Assembly (NCBI GenBank): GCA_035222895.1
Contig: JAVYIG010005275.1
Location: 1 to 64,000 of the forward strand
Length of the DNA stretch: 64,000 nucleotides
Direction of reading: 5' to 3'
DNA from: Strongylocentrotus droebachiensis
Taxonomy: Eukaryota > Echinodermata > Echinoidea > Camarodonta > Strongylocentrotidae
In this document: piece by piece, positions 28,301 through 43,300 of the stretch
Numbering within the stretch: position 1 is the first letter of the stretch
Layout of the letters: each line of letters opens with the position of its first letter
Position numbers and translations under genes: made by a program
Notes under the pieces: model-generated
What the model was told of the DNA's origin: nothing
The model's database searches: none
Seen by the model: the letters and a program-made list of their open reading frames with translations, nothing else

Positions 28301-31300
28301 TTGAAGATTGGAAATTTTCAACATGAAATCTGTGCTGTAAAGAACCCTACTTTTCAATTTGAGGATTTTATTTTCATGCATTTTTTATTCAATATCAAAC
28401 ACCAAATTGTTTTAGTAGAAATATTACTCACAGTGACGGACGTTGATCCTCCACCCTGCAAGCCTTGTATGAGTTCAGCAGAGAGAGAGAACGTTGAGCC
28501 TCGTTCTAACATCGCAATCAGCTGCTTGAGGAGCGGGATGACTTCTCGGCTGGACTGCTCCGTTGCCGTGGTATCGCCGTAAACACCGGTGATGGTTGCA
28601 TCATAGGTACCGGCGATATAGATGGTGTTTGTTAAGAGAGCCTGAAGAATGATGAGAGGGAAGGATATATATGTTTATGTGTTGAATGAGAGCAGTTTAT
28701 GGTTTTGAACTTTGTCTACTCATAGAAATGTCATTATCATCACCACCATCATTATCATCATCGTCATCATCGTCGTCATCATCATCATCATCATCATCAT
28801 CATCACCACCACCATCATCATCAAACTTTTTTATCATCATCATCATCATCACCACCATCATCACCACCACCACCACCACCACTATCATCATCACCACCAC
28901 CCCAATTATCATCATCATCATCATTACCACCATCATTATTACCATTGCCACTACTGCCATCATCACCTTCATCATCATCATTTGCACTGTCATCACCACC
29001 ATCATCATCTTCGTAATCATCATCACCACCATTATCTTCATCATCATTGTCATCATCATCATCACCACTATCATCATCATCCTCATCATCATTGTCATCA
29101 CCACCATCACCACCACCACCACCACCATCACCTCCACCACCACCACCACCACCACCATCACCACCATCATCACCATCAACGCCACCACCATCATCCCTGC
29201 CTACCTTTGCCTCCAATGTCAGCAGTTCACTTCTCTCTCTTGCATACTCCATCGAGGCCTGGTCCTCATCAATGTTCTCCGTCCTGCTCATAAGCTGGTC
29301 CTTCAGGTCCGATAAGAGCCTAGCCTTGGCCTGGCGGTAACGATGGAGAGCACCGGCCTCGGCATCAGGGTTCAAGGCATCCTAAAATCACCAGAGCATT
29401 AAATATATTTTCAGTAATCTTATTTTATTATGAAATAAATATCCTACACTAATTTCACTGCAGGTTTGTGTAGGTTTAGATGAACATTACATACATGTAC
29501 AGTTTATATTATAGAAGTATATGTTTATTTAATTATATCTTACAAAATTTCATAACACAAAACTCTTTATCTTTTTTCATATTTGTGTGTCGTATGAAAG
29601 CCTACATGGATTTCTATCACATGTGACAGAAATAACGTTTGAAGTAATCGTAAACATGTGTACCATTGACCATTGACCATATTCATCTGTCATTCAAGCC
29701 AACCTTTATCAACAACAATTAGGAATCTCTCAGAGCAAAATTAGAAATGCTGAAAGAAAGGAATCTATGGTTCATTACATTAGTTTAAAGGCCGAAAGTT
29801 AGGAATCATTCCTCCAAAATAAGAATGGTTGGCAGCCATGTAACATTATGATATTGGAGAGAGTGGAAATTAACTTTGATCTTCATCACAATCTTACCTG
29901 TAATTCTTCCATCCTCTCTTTGTATTTAGCCTCCTCAGCCTGCAGTCTGTTGTGGAACTTACGCACAGTGTCATTGTACTTGGTGTGTGCAACGTTGTGC
30001 TTCTCTGCAGCTATTCTCTCAGGCTCATCACCTAGACAAAAATAACATTTAAGATAGATTAATTGAATTGTCTGTGTCTGGAGCCAGAAGGGTGTTAACT
30101 CACACACTTCACCACACAGTTCACCACACTCTTGACAGACATCATATTGATGCTTTTCAGAAATCTATAAAACTAATTGTGCATGCCTTAAAAGCAACCA
30201 ATCTATTTGATACAATTTTGAAGATTACCATGGGTTGTGGTAAAGATAGAAAAATAAATTTGAACCCAGTCTCGATGTTCTAGAATAAAATCATCTGTTT
30301 TGAGCTAGAAGGGCATTACATGTACATCACATTCGCTAACACTGACTTCACACTCTCCTTGCTCTAAAAAGATGAAATAATGAACGTGTGCCAAACTATT
30401 GTAGTATCAATGTGTTGTTGAGTAATGATCAAAGAATCAAGCAAAATGAGGGATTGCCATCCCCACTGATTCTATTCCAATTTATTTATTTATTTATTTC
30501 TTTGATTTCCAGGTACATGTATAAACAAAATAGAAATGACAAAACAAAGCATATAACATGAAAGAGTTACAAGACAGTGAAAATGCCACCAGCGGACGCC
30601 TGAGGATTACCTAAAAGAATTTCTATTCTGTCATGAGGTTCTTCATGTCCGCTGGTGTTACATGTGAATAGATTTAAGAAGTAACGGTAAAATTGATAAC
30701 CTTACCCAGTGAGAGTATACCCATGATGAAGGATGGTAGGATGTTGCCAAGCTCCTCCGTGGCCTCAGTCCTCCTCTCTACCTCCCTACGCTGGTAGTCC
30801 TCTATGGTCTTGGCTTGCTCTGCAAGGGTTTCTAGAGCCTCTTCAACCTGGGGCAGAGGAAGGAAAATATCACAGAAATATGAAATAACAATTCCTCAAA
30901 CTCTGACTACTTGTAATTAATAATATGATCTACTTCACTGAAATGTTATCAGGACTAAGATCCTAGATCCCCCCCCCCCTTTCCTTCAATAACCCCTAGG
31001 ACAACTGCCCCTTTTTAGTTTTTTTAGTTTTTTTAGTTTAATTTATTCAATCCAAAAACATATACACATGCAAGTCATTCCTTTACAATTTGATAAACAG
31101 ATCAACAGAGCAAATTCAAATCATTATAAAAGAAAAGGGTGGCCTTGTCACGACAGTCCCCTTAGGTAATACAATAGAAAGTGCTCAAGTGCAAGAGGAA
31201 AGGATATTTTGATGTTTGTTTATTTTAATAAGAAAAACAAAAATATTGAACAAGATATGATAAAAAAGCGAATAATATATATATATATAAAACAAGGAAG

Positions 31301-34300
31301 ACCAGACAACCCTGAATACAAATTTGGAAACAAATATTATTAACTTTTAGAGTGAAAATTCAGAATAACCCTAATTAACCTCACACAATTCCAAAATGCA
31401 TAAAATCCTCTTTTCATCATCCCTTATCTTATCAGTACAAGTGATTCACATCTCAAATAAAGATGCAAATTGAACATACTTTGTTTGGTGCCAGATTCTC
31501 AATCTCTAGGATGAGTTGATGGGTGAGATGAGACTCTACCGAGACCATCTCTTCCTCACGTTGACGTTGACGACGCCAGAAACCACGCCTAGCAACCAGC
31601 TCATCTTCAATCATGGAAACCTGGGAAAAGCAATACAAAAATATAAATAATACAAATGTACATGTACATGTATATACATGTACTCTATGAAGAATTGTTA
31701 AATATTACAAATACGGGTACAGCTTATATGTGTTTGCATACAATATTATCAACTGTTGCTGTGCCACAGCCTTTTGATTGAAACATCCTTATATTACAAT
31801 GCTTTCCCAAAGTATATTTTATGTTATTATTTTTCTTTGCCCTCTTGAATACATACATGAACTTCTGTTTAAAAAAAAAAAAATGGGTGTGTATGTATGT
31901 GTGTGTGTGGGGGGGGGGGGGGGGGCGTTATCTGAGTATAATTCAATAGAAAATATAAGGAATTGGATAGCTTAGAATAGTATAAAAGAAAATGAGCTCT
32001 AATATACTTTTAATAAGAATGGTTGCATTATTGGTCTCAAATAAGTAACAGGTATTATTAAAGAAGTTTATTCTCATGCACAACATATCATGCTCAATTT
32101 AACAATGAAATAGAGCATGGTTTCCCAAATTAAACTCTTGAAAATTCATTTATGATTGATTGAGGAAGTTGATAACTTACGGCTCCAAGAGGGGGCTTGG
32201 CCTTCTTAGCTCCGCTGGAGAGGGTGACTGGAACCACTGTTCCGTTCTCAGCATTGATGCGGACACCTGTCACGGGGCTGAGGTCACCACTCACTGAGTC
32301 AACAGCCTTATGACCTACCATGATTGGTACTAGACCTGTAAGGAAAATGAGATAAAAATTGACATATCAACAGAGCTGCCAACCTTGTGCGACCAAAAAA
32401 AGAAACCATGATGGCAAAAAAAAAAGAAGGAATTTCATGCAACAAAAAAAGGAATTCATTAAAACGAAACTTACAACCCCGAGCGACACACTTCCAATAC
32501 AGAAATGTCCATTCTTCATGCAGTTTTAGTTTATTTACAAGTAGTTAGTTTGTTGTTTTCATTTTGGTATTATCAGCTTTTCATTCCTTTCAAGAATATT
32601 TTTATCTTCAAGTATGTTTTACCCTTTAATAGTTTCTATTGACTTTGTGATCAAAATAACATACCCGGTATACAAAAATTATTTAAAAAACTTATTAAAA
32701 AAAAAAAGGAATTTGGATTAAAAAAATGGAATGGTTGGCAGCTCTGTACCAACCTGTTTATACTTACGTATATATGCAGTATAAACACAGAAGTATATGA
32801 ATGTACATGTATTTGAACTGACAAAACTGTGAAGGAATGCAGCAACTATTTTTTTTTTTAGATAATCAATTTTTTTTTCTTTGATAATGAGTTCTTCATA
32901 CACAATGTGTCAATTTAAAGAAAAAACTAAATTAATTTTCTGCAAATTAACTGATCACATAACATTTAGAATGACGTAAAGCCCCCCAAATTATATGAAA
33001 TCAAAGTTGCAAAAAAAGGGGGACAGGTTTAAAAAAACAAAATGACAAGGAAAGAAATGTGTAAAGGTGGATTTGGCAGAGGGGACCGTATACATTTGTT
33101 CTCTTGATTACTTTCAATTTTTTGTATAATGAAACCTGTATATATAGTGACTGTTCAGGGAGACAAGGAAAATGGTCTTCATGAGCAGGTGGTCTTTATG
33201 TACAGGTTCATTTAAAGCATATCTGCACCAGTTTGGCCAGGAGGGATTAGACCTCCCTGCGTGGTCACTGACAGGTGGTTATCTCATCAAATCAGCTCTG
33301 AATTAGCATAAGAAATAGAGGACCATGGGGGACATACAACAGTTACTGCTTTAATAGGCATTGTTTGCTCTATAGAAGGCGCAAGTATCTATAGTGCAAT
33401 GGGGCTTTAATATAGGTTTCAATGGGAGACTTTGATCAAGGGAAGAAAAAAAAAGCTTATAGACAGGTGGTCTTTCTATACAGGTGGACGCTAAAGCAGG
33501 TGTAACTGTACATCTATTTGAAAGGATCAGTGTCAAAGTAAGGGCAACAGACTATACAACAACATGCAGTGCTTGCAGAATGCTTGAAAGCTGCAGGTCA
33601 CTGAGCCATAAAAGTGCAAGAGAAAAAGAGCATATTAAGTGAGATATAAATTTTGACCATATACTTCACATACCTCCATATTTGTATGCATAAGATGCCA
33701 GGTAATCTATTTGCATTGGACAAGCGATTATGGAACAATGCAATAATGGATGTGTTAGGATGAATATGTTAGAATGGTTATCACAAACATACAAATACAT
33801 GTCATTTAAAACATAACATATATATGTACAGTGTACATGTAACATGATGGTTTGAACAAACATTTCTGTATGAAATCCTGTACAAACCTGTGGACAAGTA
33901 TGAAATTGGTGCAATCTTACAACAAACAATTATTTAAAGTAATTCTTCGATACCACAACTACCGGGAGTAGTAATGGACACCAAATTCATCCTGAATAGT
34001 AGTAGTAGTAGTAGAAGAATGGTTTATTAGAACAACTGCAAAATGGTAGCTTGAGAGCTAATTAAATTACATGGTAAGTTTTATAAGCTCAGATTATTAT
34101 CAGATGTGAATATTTCTACCTAGCTTGGTTATTTTGATTAATACTACATGTATCATCATAACTATAATAATTGAATGTATACAGCACCTGTTCCTGAGGA
34201 TACAAGGTGCTGTTCCTTATTCAATCAACAAATTAATAAATATGTAAAAGTAATAATATATAATTCAAGTGAAGTACTTGAAATAATCAAAAACTTACGC

Positions 34301-37300
34301 ACCAAAGCTATTGTAATAAAATGTGTCCAGAACTGTGATTGAAGATCTTTGATCTATTCCCATGCAAACTCATTGAAAAATACAGTGAAACCTGTCTATA
34401 AAGACCATCCAAGGGAGACGAGGAGACACAAACAAATTGGTCTTTAAAGGCAGGTGGTCTTCATGTACAGGTTCCTGTACTCCATGTTCCAATGAGAAAA
34501 CATTTTCAAGGGAAACAAAAAAGTGGTCTTTGTAGACAGGTGGTCACTACAACAGGTTTGAATGTAGCAGGTAAACAAGGTACTGCCGACATTATAATAA
34601 AAGTGAAATCTTACCATCTCCTTCGTGGTCTTCCATGGTTCCTCCGAGAGGCATGAGACGACCGGTCTCTGGGTTCTTTCCTACTCCTAAGATTGGCACC
34701 TTCTGACCGGACCCTGCTAGGTCAGACATGAGGGTGCCGACCAGGATTGGCAGGAGCTGACCGGTCTCTGCAAACTCGTACATTCCTTAGGAGGGGGAGA
34801 GAGGATATTTGGTGGTTAGAGGATCTGTATAGTGCTAAAGGTATCAAAGTTTAAACTTTTCTGTCTATGGAAGAATTATAGAAGTACAGAGTCAGATTTA
34901 GATTATTAATCCATTTTACAAACTATTTTTATACATTAGGTTGTTTAGATTGAGGCATAGTTAATATAAAGCAAAAAGAGAAAAGAAATTAATTTCCTTT
35001 TTTGTGTAAACAATGACTACTTATTATATGCATTCTGATAATTCCTGCATGTTTTACTAGTACACTGCTTCAGGACACATCAAGACAATGTTGATCTTTT
35101 TTTTTTCTGTTGGGTCAAGCACAAGATGACAAAATGCACTGATTGGCAGCATCCGTGAATCCATTATAACTTTTTCCACTTCACAAGTATTACAGATAGA
35201 TAACGCTACAAAAGTTCTGCTTCAAAGATGCCTCAAACTTGTCACCCACCTGGAGTGCCTCCGCTAACAGCCAGTATGTTTGCCCTCTCTGCCCTCCCCT
35301 AAACATGTGTCTCTCATGATTGTCACCACCATCACCACCACCATCACCACAATCATCACCACTACCACCATCATCATCACAACACCATCATCACCATCAT
35401 CATCACTACCACCATCATCATTATCACCACCAGCATCATCATCGCTATCATCCATTATCATCACCACTACCCCTACCATCATCAATGCTTTCATCCATTC
35501 TCATCATCATCATCATCATCTGACATTACCATCACCACCATCATCATCACCATCATCATCATCACCACCACCATCACCACCATCACTATTCGCAGCATCA
35601 TCATCATCATCATCATCACCACCACCACCATCACCACCACCACCATCACCACCATCACCATTAACATCATCACCATCACCATCACCATCATCACCGCTAC
35701 TACCGCTACCTACCAGGAGTACCACCGCTAACAGCCAGGATGTTAGCCCTCTCAGCCCTCCTCTCTACGTCCAGTGTATCCCTGATGACATGTGTCCTGG
35801 AGCGCTGTCTGATGGCTGTCATGTCCTTCACGGCTGTCTCCAGAAGATTCTGCTCGTGGCGGCAGTTGGCGCCATCAGGTCCTATCAGCACAGGAAAACA
35901 AGGATGATTAGATTTCCCCACACTTTTATCCTTTTCAGACATCTTTTTTTGTTTGCAGTTATACTCATTTGACCAAAATAATACAATAAGTAGCATTTCA
36001 CTGTAGTATGGTGCACCTACATAATCATGAGCTAATGTAAAACTACAAACTTTTGTGACATTGTTTTGAGTATAGTTAAGAGCGACCATTTTCATGGCAG
36101 GAAACTTTCATGAACTGCACTAATTCAGTGTTGTAACAATTGTGATTCAATCATTTTGGTGCATAAAACTTTGACGAATAATAATAATTACTCCGCTTTT
36201 ATATAGCGCTTAATACATCTATGATGTCTCTAACAGTTTACAGATATATTATTACCCCGGCTATTGGATTCAATATTTGCCCGCACGCAGTGTGTGCACA
36301 ATCTCCACTCCCTGGGGAGCATTCAAGCCAGGCGTAACTTGACGCTCAAAACTGTTTGACCAACAATGACTGTCTCATCCTACAGCTAATCAGAACCACT
36401 TGCATCCTCCCATCATCTGCCAATCTTTCCATCACTCCACCTCTAAATCTTCCACTTACCCATCAGGTTATCAAGGTATATCTTCATCCTCTCCATGACG
36501 CGGATCTCACACAGCATCAGGCTGGCATCCAGGAGGGACTGGTAGCTTCCACCGGTAGGCACCACCTCCGCACCCTCCAGTCTGGCGCCCCCTATACGGG
36601 CCGTCAGCATGCTTAAAGGCTCCACAAACTTGTCTGACATGACCATGGGGCTGTAGGCGTCGTGGGCATCGGTCTGTGACTGCCGGACGCCCCCGATGGG
36701 TATCACATCACCTGAGGGGGGAAGAGTGAATTTGGGGTCAAGAGAGGTTTTGAGGTGTCATCGTGAAGTGGGTACAAGAAAGTGAAGGGTACATGGTTTT
36801 AGAATCATCAAAACATATACATGTTGGTGGGACTACACATATGACAGAGATTCACTTGGCCCCTGCATAGTTACATTCATGTCTAACACCTCTGCTGAAG
36901 TGTGTTAACTCATATCATTTTACAAAGAGTTGAAACCTTTCTAGCTCACAAGAGCAAACCTTCTGATGTCACATTGCAAAGATTTTTTTCCACAAGGGAA
37001 GGAATATGATGATATTGCTACCAATTTTCCTAATCTTGACAAGGACACACTATTCATATTATCAATGTAGATCCACACAACTGCCTTGAATCGTAATGAA
37101 TTTTGTTAGCGTGTGGACCCTCTCTCTAACAATCAATCTACAGAAATGCTCCACATCTTCAAGAACGATACAAACAAAGCAACGGAAGATTACCTGTCTC
37201 TGTATCAATAGCAACATCCAAGATTGGCACTGGCTGATCACTGGTTGGATCAACCATGAGTGACCCGATCTCGATGGGGAGTGGTAGTCCAGTCACGGGG

Positions 37301-40300
37301 TCGATGTGGGTGCCGCAGAGGGGGTAGGCCACGCCTGTCTCGGGGTGTATGGTGATGGCCAGGATTGGGCACTGGAGGCCGGTGGCTGGGTCAGACATGG
37401 CCCCGCCCAGCTTGATGTCACCGGCGTGTTCCGCTTCGGTGATGAGGGATTGGACGGGGAGGCCGGAGTTGGGGTCGATGGGGTAGGGCACGTAGGGTAG
37501 GACGCCATCGTCTGATCGTGGTAGCTCAGCTGATATGGGAAAAAAAGGAACATGTATTTGATTTACTTTGTATCCCAACCCTTCTTCTTCTACACCTCTT
37601 CCGCCTGGCTTGTCTGTCAATGCTAAATTTTCCAATCCTCAGTTACATAACAAGAGCCCCATGAATGTCGCTTTCTCAACCCTTGGCATACAATAACTAA
37701 ACTAGCTTGAGTCTCATTTGCCTAATCAATAAGATCAGATAATAATGGTATGAAGTTAGCATTTACAGAGGAAGAAGAAGAAAAGGAGTTGGTGCAATTC
37801 TAACTTGCCAGTACAACACAGTATATGAATAACAAAAGAAATTTTGAGTGATATACATATTACAGAATCAGTATATCACTTGAAGCTAATATTTTGAAGC
37901 TAGGCGAATATAATAAATCAGTTTATTCCATTTGTAAACGTACAATAAATGCAATGACTTTAAATATAAACTCCAATTTTATTCTTTAATTCAAGCAATA
38001 ATTAAAACTTTGCCAAGAAAGAGAGAGAAAAAACCCAGCACAATTCAAACATCAACTCACTTGATGACGTGTCTGTTACGACGATCAACCTGGAGGTCAT
38101 CGTGTCGTAGGACACGTTACCGTTCATCGGCAAAACACGGCCAGTTTGAGGATGGACAAACATGTTGGCTTGGACATTGATGACCTCTCCGCTGGCAGTC
38201 AGTATCGTAGATCCTGGAACTGGGACGACTAGACCGGTAGTCGGGTCTCGTTTGGTTACCTCTGTCTGCTGCAGCTTACCATCAGCGCCTAGGGAGATTG
38301 GAGGAATGGGTTATTTTCTCTGATTCTATACAAAATATCTCTGAAATCAATTTTAAATAACTATATAGAAAAGTTTCATGAAAATGGTTACAATCCTTTA
38401 CTTTGTATGATAACTATATTTTACATTGTTATGTACTCAGTACTATTAATTATTTGGTCTTCTGTAATTTCAAATTATCTTCAGAGATAAAGATGTGCAA
38501 ATTATGAAAATAATTTGAAAGTTACTTGTAAATGCGTAAAATACTTCTCATTAAATTTTGTTTTCCTTGTGAATTTGGTAAACATACATGCCAAACAACT
38601 TTCAATTATAAATCCTGTTTTGAGAGAGATATTATACTACATATCTACATGTAGGCTTTTTCTTTACCCGGAATATCAATGGTAATCCAGATTGATTATC
38701 ATCTATAACAATTTAACAAACTTGTTACATGTAAAAACAAATACAACATGGAATTATATCCTTCCTGCGAAATAACCATTTTTAAGCCACTTGAATTCAA
38801 TATACCTTGAGCTTAGTATCATTTCAATTCAAATAATTATGAAAGTTATCACAGCTTACCAAAGAGTTCCTCTCTAGGTAGAGGGGTATTATGAGTCCCA
38901 GGGGCGACTAATAGCCCCCCTGAACCTTGACCCAACACCCCCCAGGCTCCTATCCTCTGACACTCTCCTGATACCTCTTGGGACATGCGACTAAGGAGAG
39001 CGCCAACACGGCGGATCGTGCTGTGAAAGAAAAAAGACAGAATAGAAAATGAAGTGTTTTATAATTGCTCAATGTTGGGTTTGATGTTTGTTATTATCAT
39101 TGTCATACCATATTGTGTCCCACAGCTTCCTGGTTTTAGGCATTTTAAAGTCTGACAATTCAAACAGAGACGTGGTTCTGCTACGCTACCGATTTCGGTG
39201 CTTACAGTATTCAAGAAATTGTTATTCTACCAGTCAGTATTGGTGTCGTGGTCTAGCGGATATGCCACAGGACTGGATCACTAATCTTCATATGCTATTA
39301 TATACCTCACTTAAGTAATCCAGCCATCTGATTGGTCGAAATTGCATTCATAAACTTCAACTGTTCCTGTAAAATTCCCGGTAACCATGCATAAAACATT
39401 TAATATTTTTAATAACCATGGTTATTAAAAAAATAGTTCAGTGTCCATGGTTACCCCATAGGTTTACATGTTAAAAAATGGTTTGAGCGATCGAGGATAC
39501 CGTATGTGTGCGAATAATTGGTCGGTAATTTCAATACAATTGAATCTCGATCGATCTTACCGACAATTTTATCTTGCATTGTTGACATGAAGACGAAAAT
39601 AAACTTCCAAAAACCAAAAAACAACATCTGCCGATAGATCTTGATCTAAGTTCGTGCCAATATGCATTGCAAAAGTAAAAGAAGAGTCCGTATATGGAGC
39701 TTTTGCGAAGCATTCATCACAGCGAAGCCGGTTTCAATTCATTTTAATGTATATATCGTACAAAACTGCCAAGCATGTTAACAACGCGCGATGGCCGAGA
39801 GGTCTGAGGCGCTGCCTTTAGCTACATCACCTTTTGTACGCAAGAGTTCGAATCTCATCTTCGACAAAAAAAAAAAGTATTTTTTATTTTTTATTTTTTA
39901 GTCTATTTTTTTTCGGCATATAAAAGTATTAATGACTGCTTTAATATTCGAGAAATAGTTGTTTTTATACGCTCTCGGGAAGGTTACAATTGGGCTATTC
40001 CCCTCGGCACGCCTCGGGTAATAGCACAATTCTAACCTTCCCTTGAGCTTATAAAAACAACTATTTCTCTCAAAGCAGTCATTAATACTATACTGTCCAC
40101 CAGGGCCCCATTGCACAAAACTTACCATAGATGGTAACTGTGCCATTGATGGTAACTACCATGGAAACCTTGATTTTTATTGGCTGTTGAGCCCTGTTAC
40201 CATGGTCGTTGACATTGATGGCAAAGTTACCATCAATGGTAAGTTTTGTGCAACAGGGCCCTGTTGGCCAGTGGCATATGAAGATTAGTGATCCACCGTC

Positions 40301-43300
40301 CAGTGACGTATCCACCAGACCACGACACCACGACTGACATATTCAATTCCTCAACATTAGATTCACATGTAATGTCTTTTGACTTTGCTAGGGTACTTAC
40401 TGGTTTTGCATGGAGGTATCAAACTCTCTCTCCAGGGAGTCATCACCAGTAGAGAGCTTCTCAGAATATTCATTCATCAGACGGGTTGCTTCACTCAGAC
40501 CAGACAAGAAAGATACCTAGATACAAAGAAGAAAAAAATTGCAATAAACAAAATGGAGAAGTAAAAACAAATATGATTTGAATTATAAAGAGCTTAGGTT
40601 GCTACCTTTATCTCCTCACATTTGATGCATTATTTTGTGTTTTTCCAATTGTTCTCTTTTTTTCCTTCTTTTTACTGTTGAAAAATGTTGTTCTCTTTGG
40701 ATACATGAAGGTCTTCATCCCCTTCCTTTCAACCTCTCTATACCTTTCTCTTCCTTTCCACCCACCTTTTTTCTCTCTCACTCTCTCTCACCCACCCACA
40801 CACACACACACTCCATCTCATTCTCTCACTCTCTCCATTTCTCACTATATTCATCTTTTTTGTTCTTCTGTCTGTCCATTACCTGGTGTTCTTCTCTGTA
40901 TCTTTCATCATCCATCAAGATGTCTGCTTGTCTCTTCAGATAGGTTTCCATCCTCTTCCTCTCTCTCTCCCACCCACCCACCCACCCACCCACACCTCTT
41001 TTCTGTCACTCTCTGTTCTTCTTTCCATCCTTTACCTGATGTTCTTCTCTATATCTTTCATCATCGGTCAAGATGTCTGCTTGTCTCTTTAGATAGGTTT
41101 CCATCCTCATTCCAAGCTCACGACGACGCTCCAGCTCCAACTCAAGCTACAGAAGTGAAATAAACAACACAGAAATATAGAAAATACATGTAAGCCAGGA
41201 CTCAGATAAGACTGCACAAGCTTTATAAAGATTTACTTCCGGTCTTACAAGTACTTAAATCTGCTATAGGGAGATTTCATGAAGGCTCTAAAACAGCATA
41301 TCTACTTCATCTGTTATTCATCCCAAACTGGAGAAAAACAAGAAAGAGGCTTTTGTTTCTGTGTGGTTTCAAAATATCATAATCATACAACAATCCTTAG
41401 TTGGACCAGTAGAATATATAAAATATGTCTAACATATCCATCCAATACAAACAGAATCGCTCTTTATGGTACTTTGTATAAGAACATGAAACTGGCAGAG
41501 ACAATTACAGAAATAAAGAATGATTCATATAATAGAGAATACTTACATGTATAGAGCATACAGAATGTAACTGTTTTGTAATTTGTCAAGTCTGTTGATT
41601 TGTCAGCTTACTTGTTTGTTAATCTACAGTGTATTTGTCTGTTTGTTCTTCTTCTATTTTTGTCTCTGTCTTTTTGTTCATTTTTATGTATGTTTTTCTG
41701 TCTTATCTCTTTGTTTGTTTGTCTGTGTATCTCTTTGTTTGTTTGTTTGTATGTGTGTCTGTTTACCTCTTCCTTCTTGGAGTCATAAGCAGCCAGATCA
41801 GCCTCGGTAGCAAGGGCAGCCTTGCCCTTCAGGTTCAGCTTCGCTACCCACAATCCCTTGAGTGACTGAGCCTGGTTCGCTAGCTGCTGATACAGACCCT
41901 TGGCCTGTGAAAGACAAGACAAAACAAAACAAAACAGACAAGTTATATTTAATTCAGTAAGTCAGAAGTTTAAACACTTGACTAGAAATGCAAGGTCTTT
42001 GGTTTGATTCCTGACATAGCACTAATGTCCTTTGGTAAGACATCAATCTAGATTTGCCATCCTCCACACAGGTGTAGTTTAGGCTTGAATCAATTATATT
42101 ATTATTCTTTCATTCATGACTCTCTATTGATATGTATTTCTTCTCTAAGATGTATGGACATGCAAACATGATTACATGTGACCATTCATGTTTAAAAAGG
42201 AAAACACTCTGGAAAATTCACTTTTTTGGGGGCTTTTTTGTGGGAGCTAAACTGATGTTCAAAAAAACGAATTCAACAATAATTAAAACATCTTTTATTG
42301 CAGAATGAACTGTGTGATGACATCCACAAGGCAAATTTCAAGTAAGTACAAAGTCAATACAAAATCTATACTTTTCTTCCCCAAGTAGAAATATATGTCA
42401 AGGCAATGAAGCCCGACCGGTTTTAAGTAGTTTGGCCCAGAAAACCATAAAGGCCCTGGCTTAGAGTTAAATCATTACAATTTTCACTTTGCCTGTTTGA
42501 TAATCCAGTTGGCACCTTCTTTGAATGCTACATTAACCTTCATGTACATGTAAAAACATGGTTTCTTCAAATATACAGGTGTATGTATTCCTTATCATGC
42601 ATTTTGACTGTACCTCATCTTTCTGTCGTCCAAGTTCACTGGTCACATGACGTGATTGTCGTGAAAGGTGGTCGTAGAAGTCAGTGGTTGTGAATCCTTC
42701 AAGGTCAACCTGCTTGTCATAGTCCCAGAAGTCATCCCTCTTGACCTCAATGGCCTCAACTAAAAAAAAAGATAGAAGCAGAGGAAAACACTTATTAACT
42801 TATTCAACATGACCACACTCAACCCAGGTGAGGTAAATGGGTACCTGGTAGGATTATTCCATGAAATGCATTGTGCGCTGATAACGAACGGTTGCCGGAG
42901 CTAAAGCTAGGGTAATAATTTCCAAAGCTCTTTGGAAGCGCATAGAGATGTTATTTCATAACGTATTATGCCCTATACAAGAAGCGAATATTAGTATTAT
43001 TAACACTACTCCAGCAGACTGTGAGTGCCAGCAGGGCCCTCAGACTGTGGACCATCTACTGAGCTATGACATGCTGCACGACACATGCCCTTGGAGAGAC
43101 TAGGGCAGAGGCCAACGACATGGGTTGTACTTTTGCTAGATACATGTATTGGGAAGTAGTTCTGTAAAGAATCAAACTGATAAACTCAAACACAAATTAT
43201 CATTATTCATTAAATTTCCCTTCCGCTTCTCTTTTATTTTTATAATTTTTCTATTCATTATCTATTCCTCCTTCTCCTCTCTTTTTCACTGCACCCTACT

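Larger units (their letters stand above)
39240..40327. mobile_element. Composite repeat bounded by inverted tRNA-SINE arms
   Basis: The outer arms (39240-39297, and reversed 40269-40327) both read GTGGTCTAG/GGTGGATA...GGATCACTAATCTTCATATG, the head of SINE family 2. Between them lie copy 2 of the composite tRNA-carrying foldback (39299-40094) and a GGGCCC-ended foldback (40102-40262). Confidence 0.78.

Noticed and set aside
28697-29293. Long poly-His, poly-Ser, poly-Asp and poly-Met open frames
   Set aside because: They are translations of an (ATC)n/(CAC)n microsatellite in an intron, open in several frames at once. The same applies at 21912-22565, 35264-35725 and 58680-59132.
30706-30740. 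Second transmembrane helix (NILPSFIMGILSLG)
   Set aside because: The hydrophobic run is too short and contains a Pro, and it is flanked by amphipathic helices in the cytoplasmic part.
35250-35296. Alternative exon after e31
   Set aside because: It keeps a donor and the coding core, but the only nearby AG gives the wrong frame and skipping it leaves a perfect 1-1 junction between e31 and e32.
37293-37553. Alternative Pro/Ser/Thr-rich frame on the minus strand
   Set aside because: It is an out-of-frame shadow of e29, whose true frame gives the DPxTG repeats and joins both neighbours in phase.
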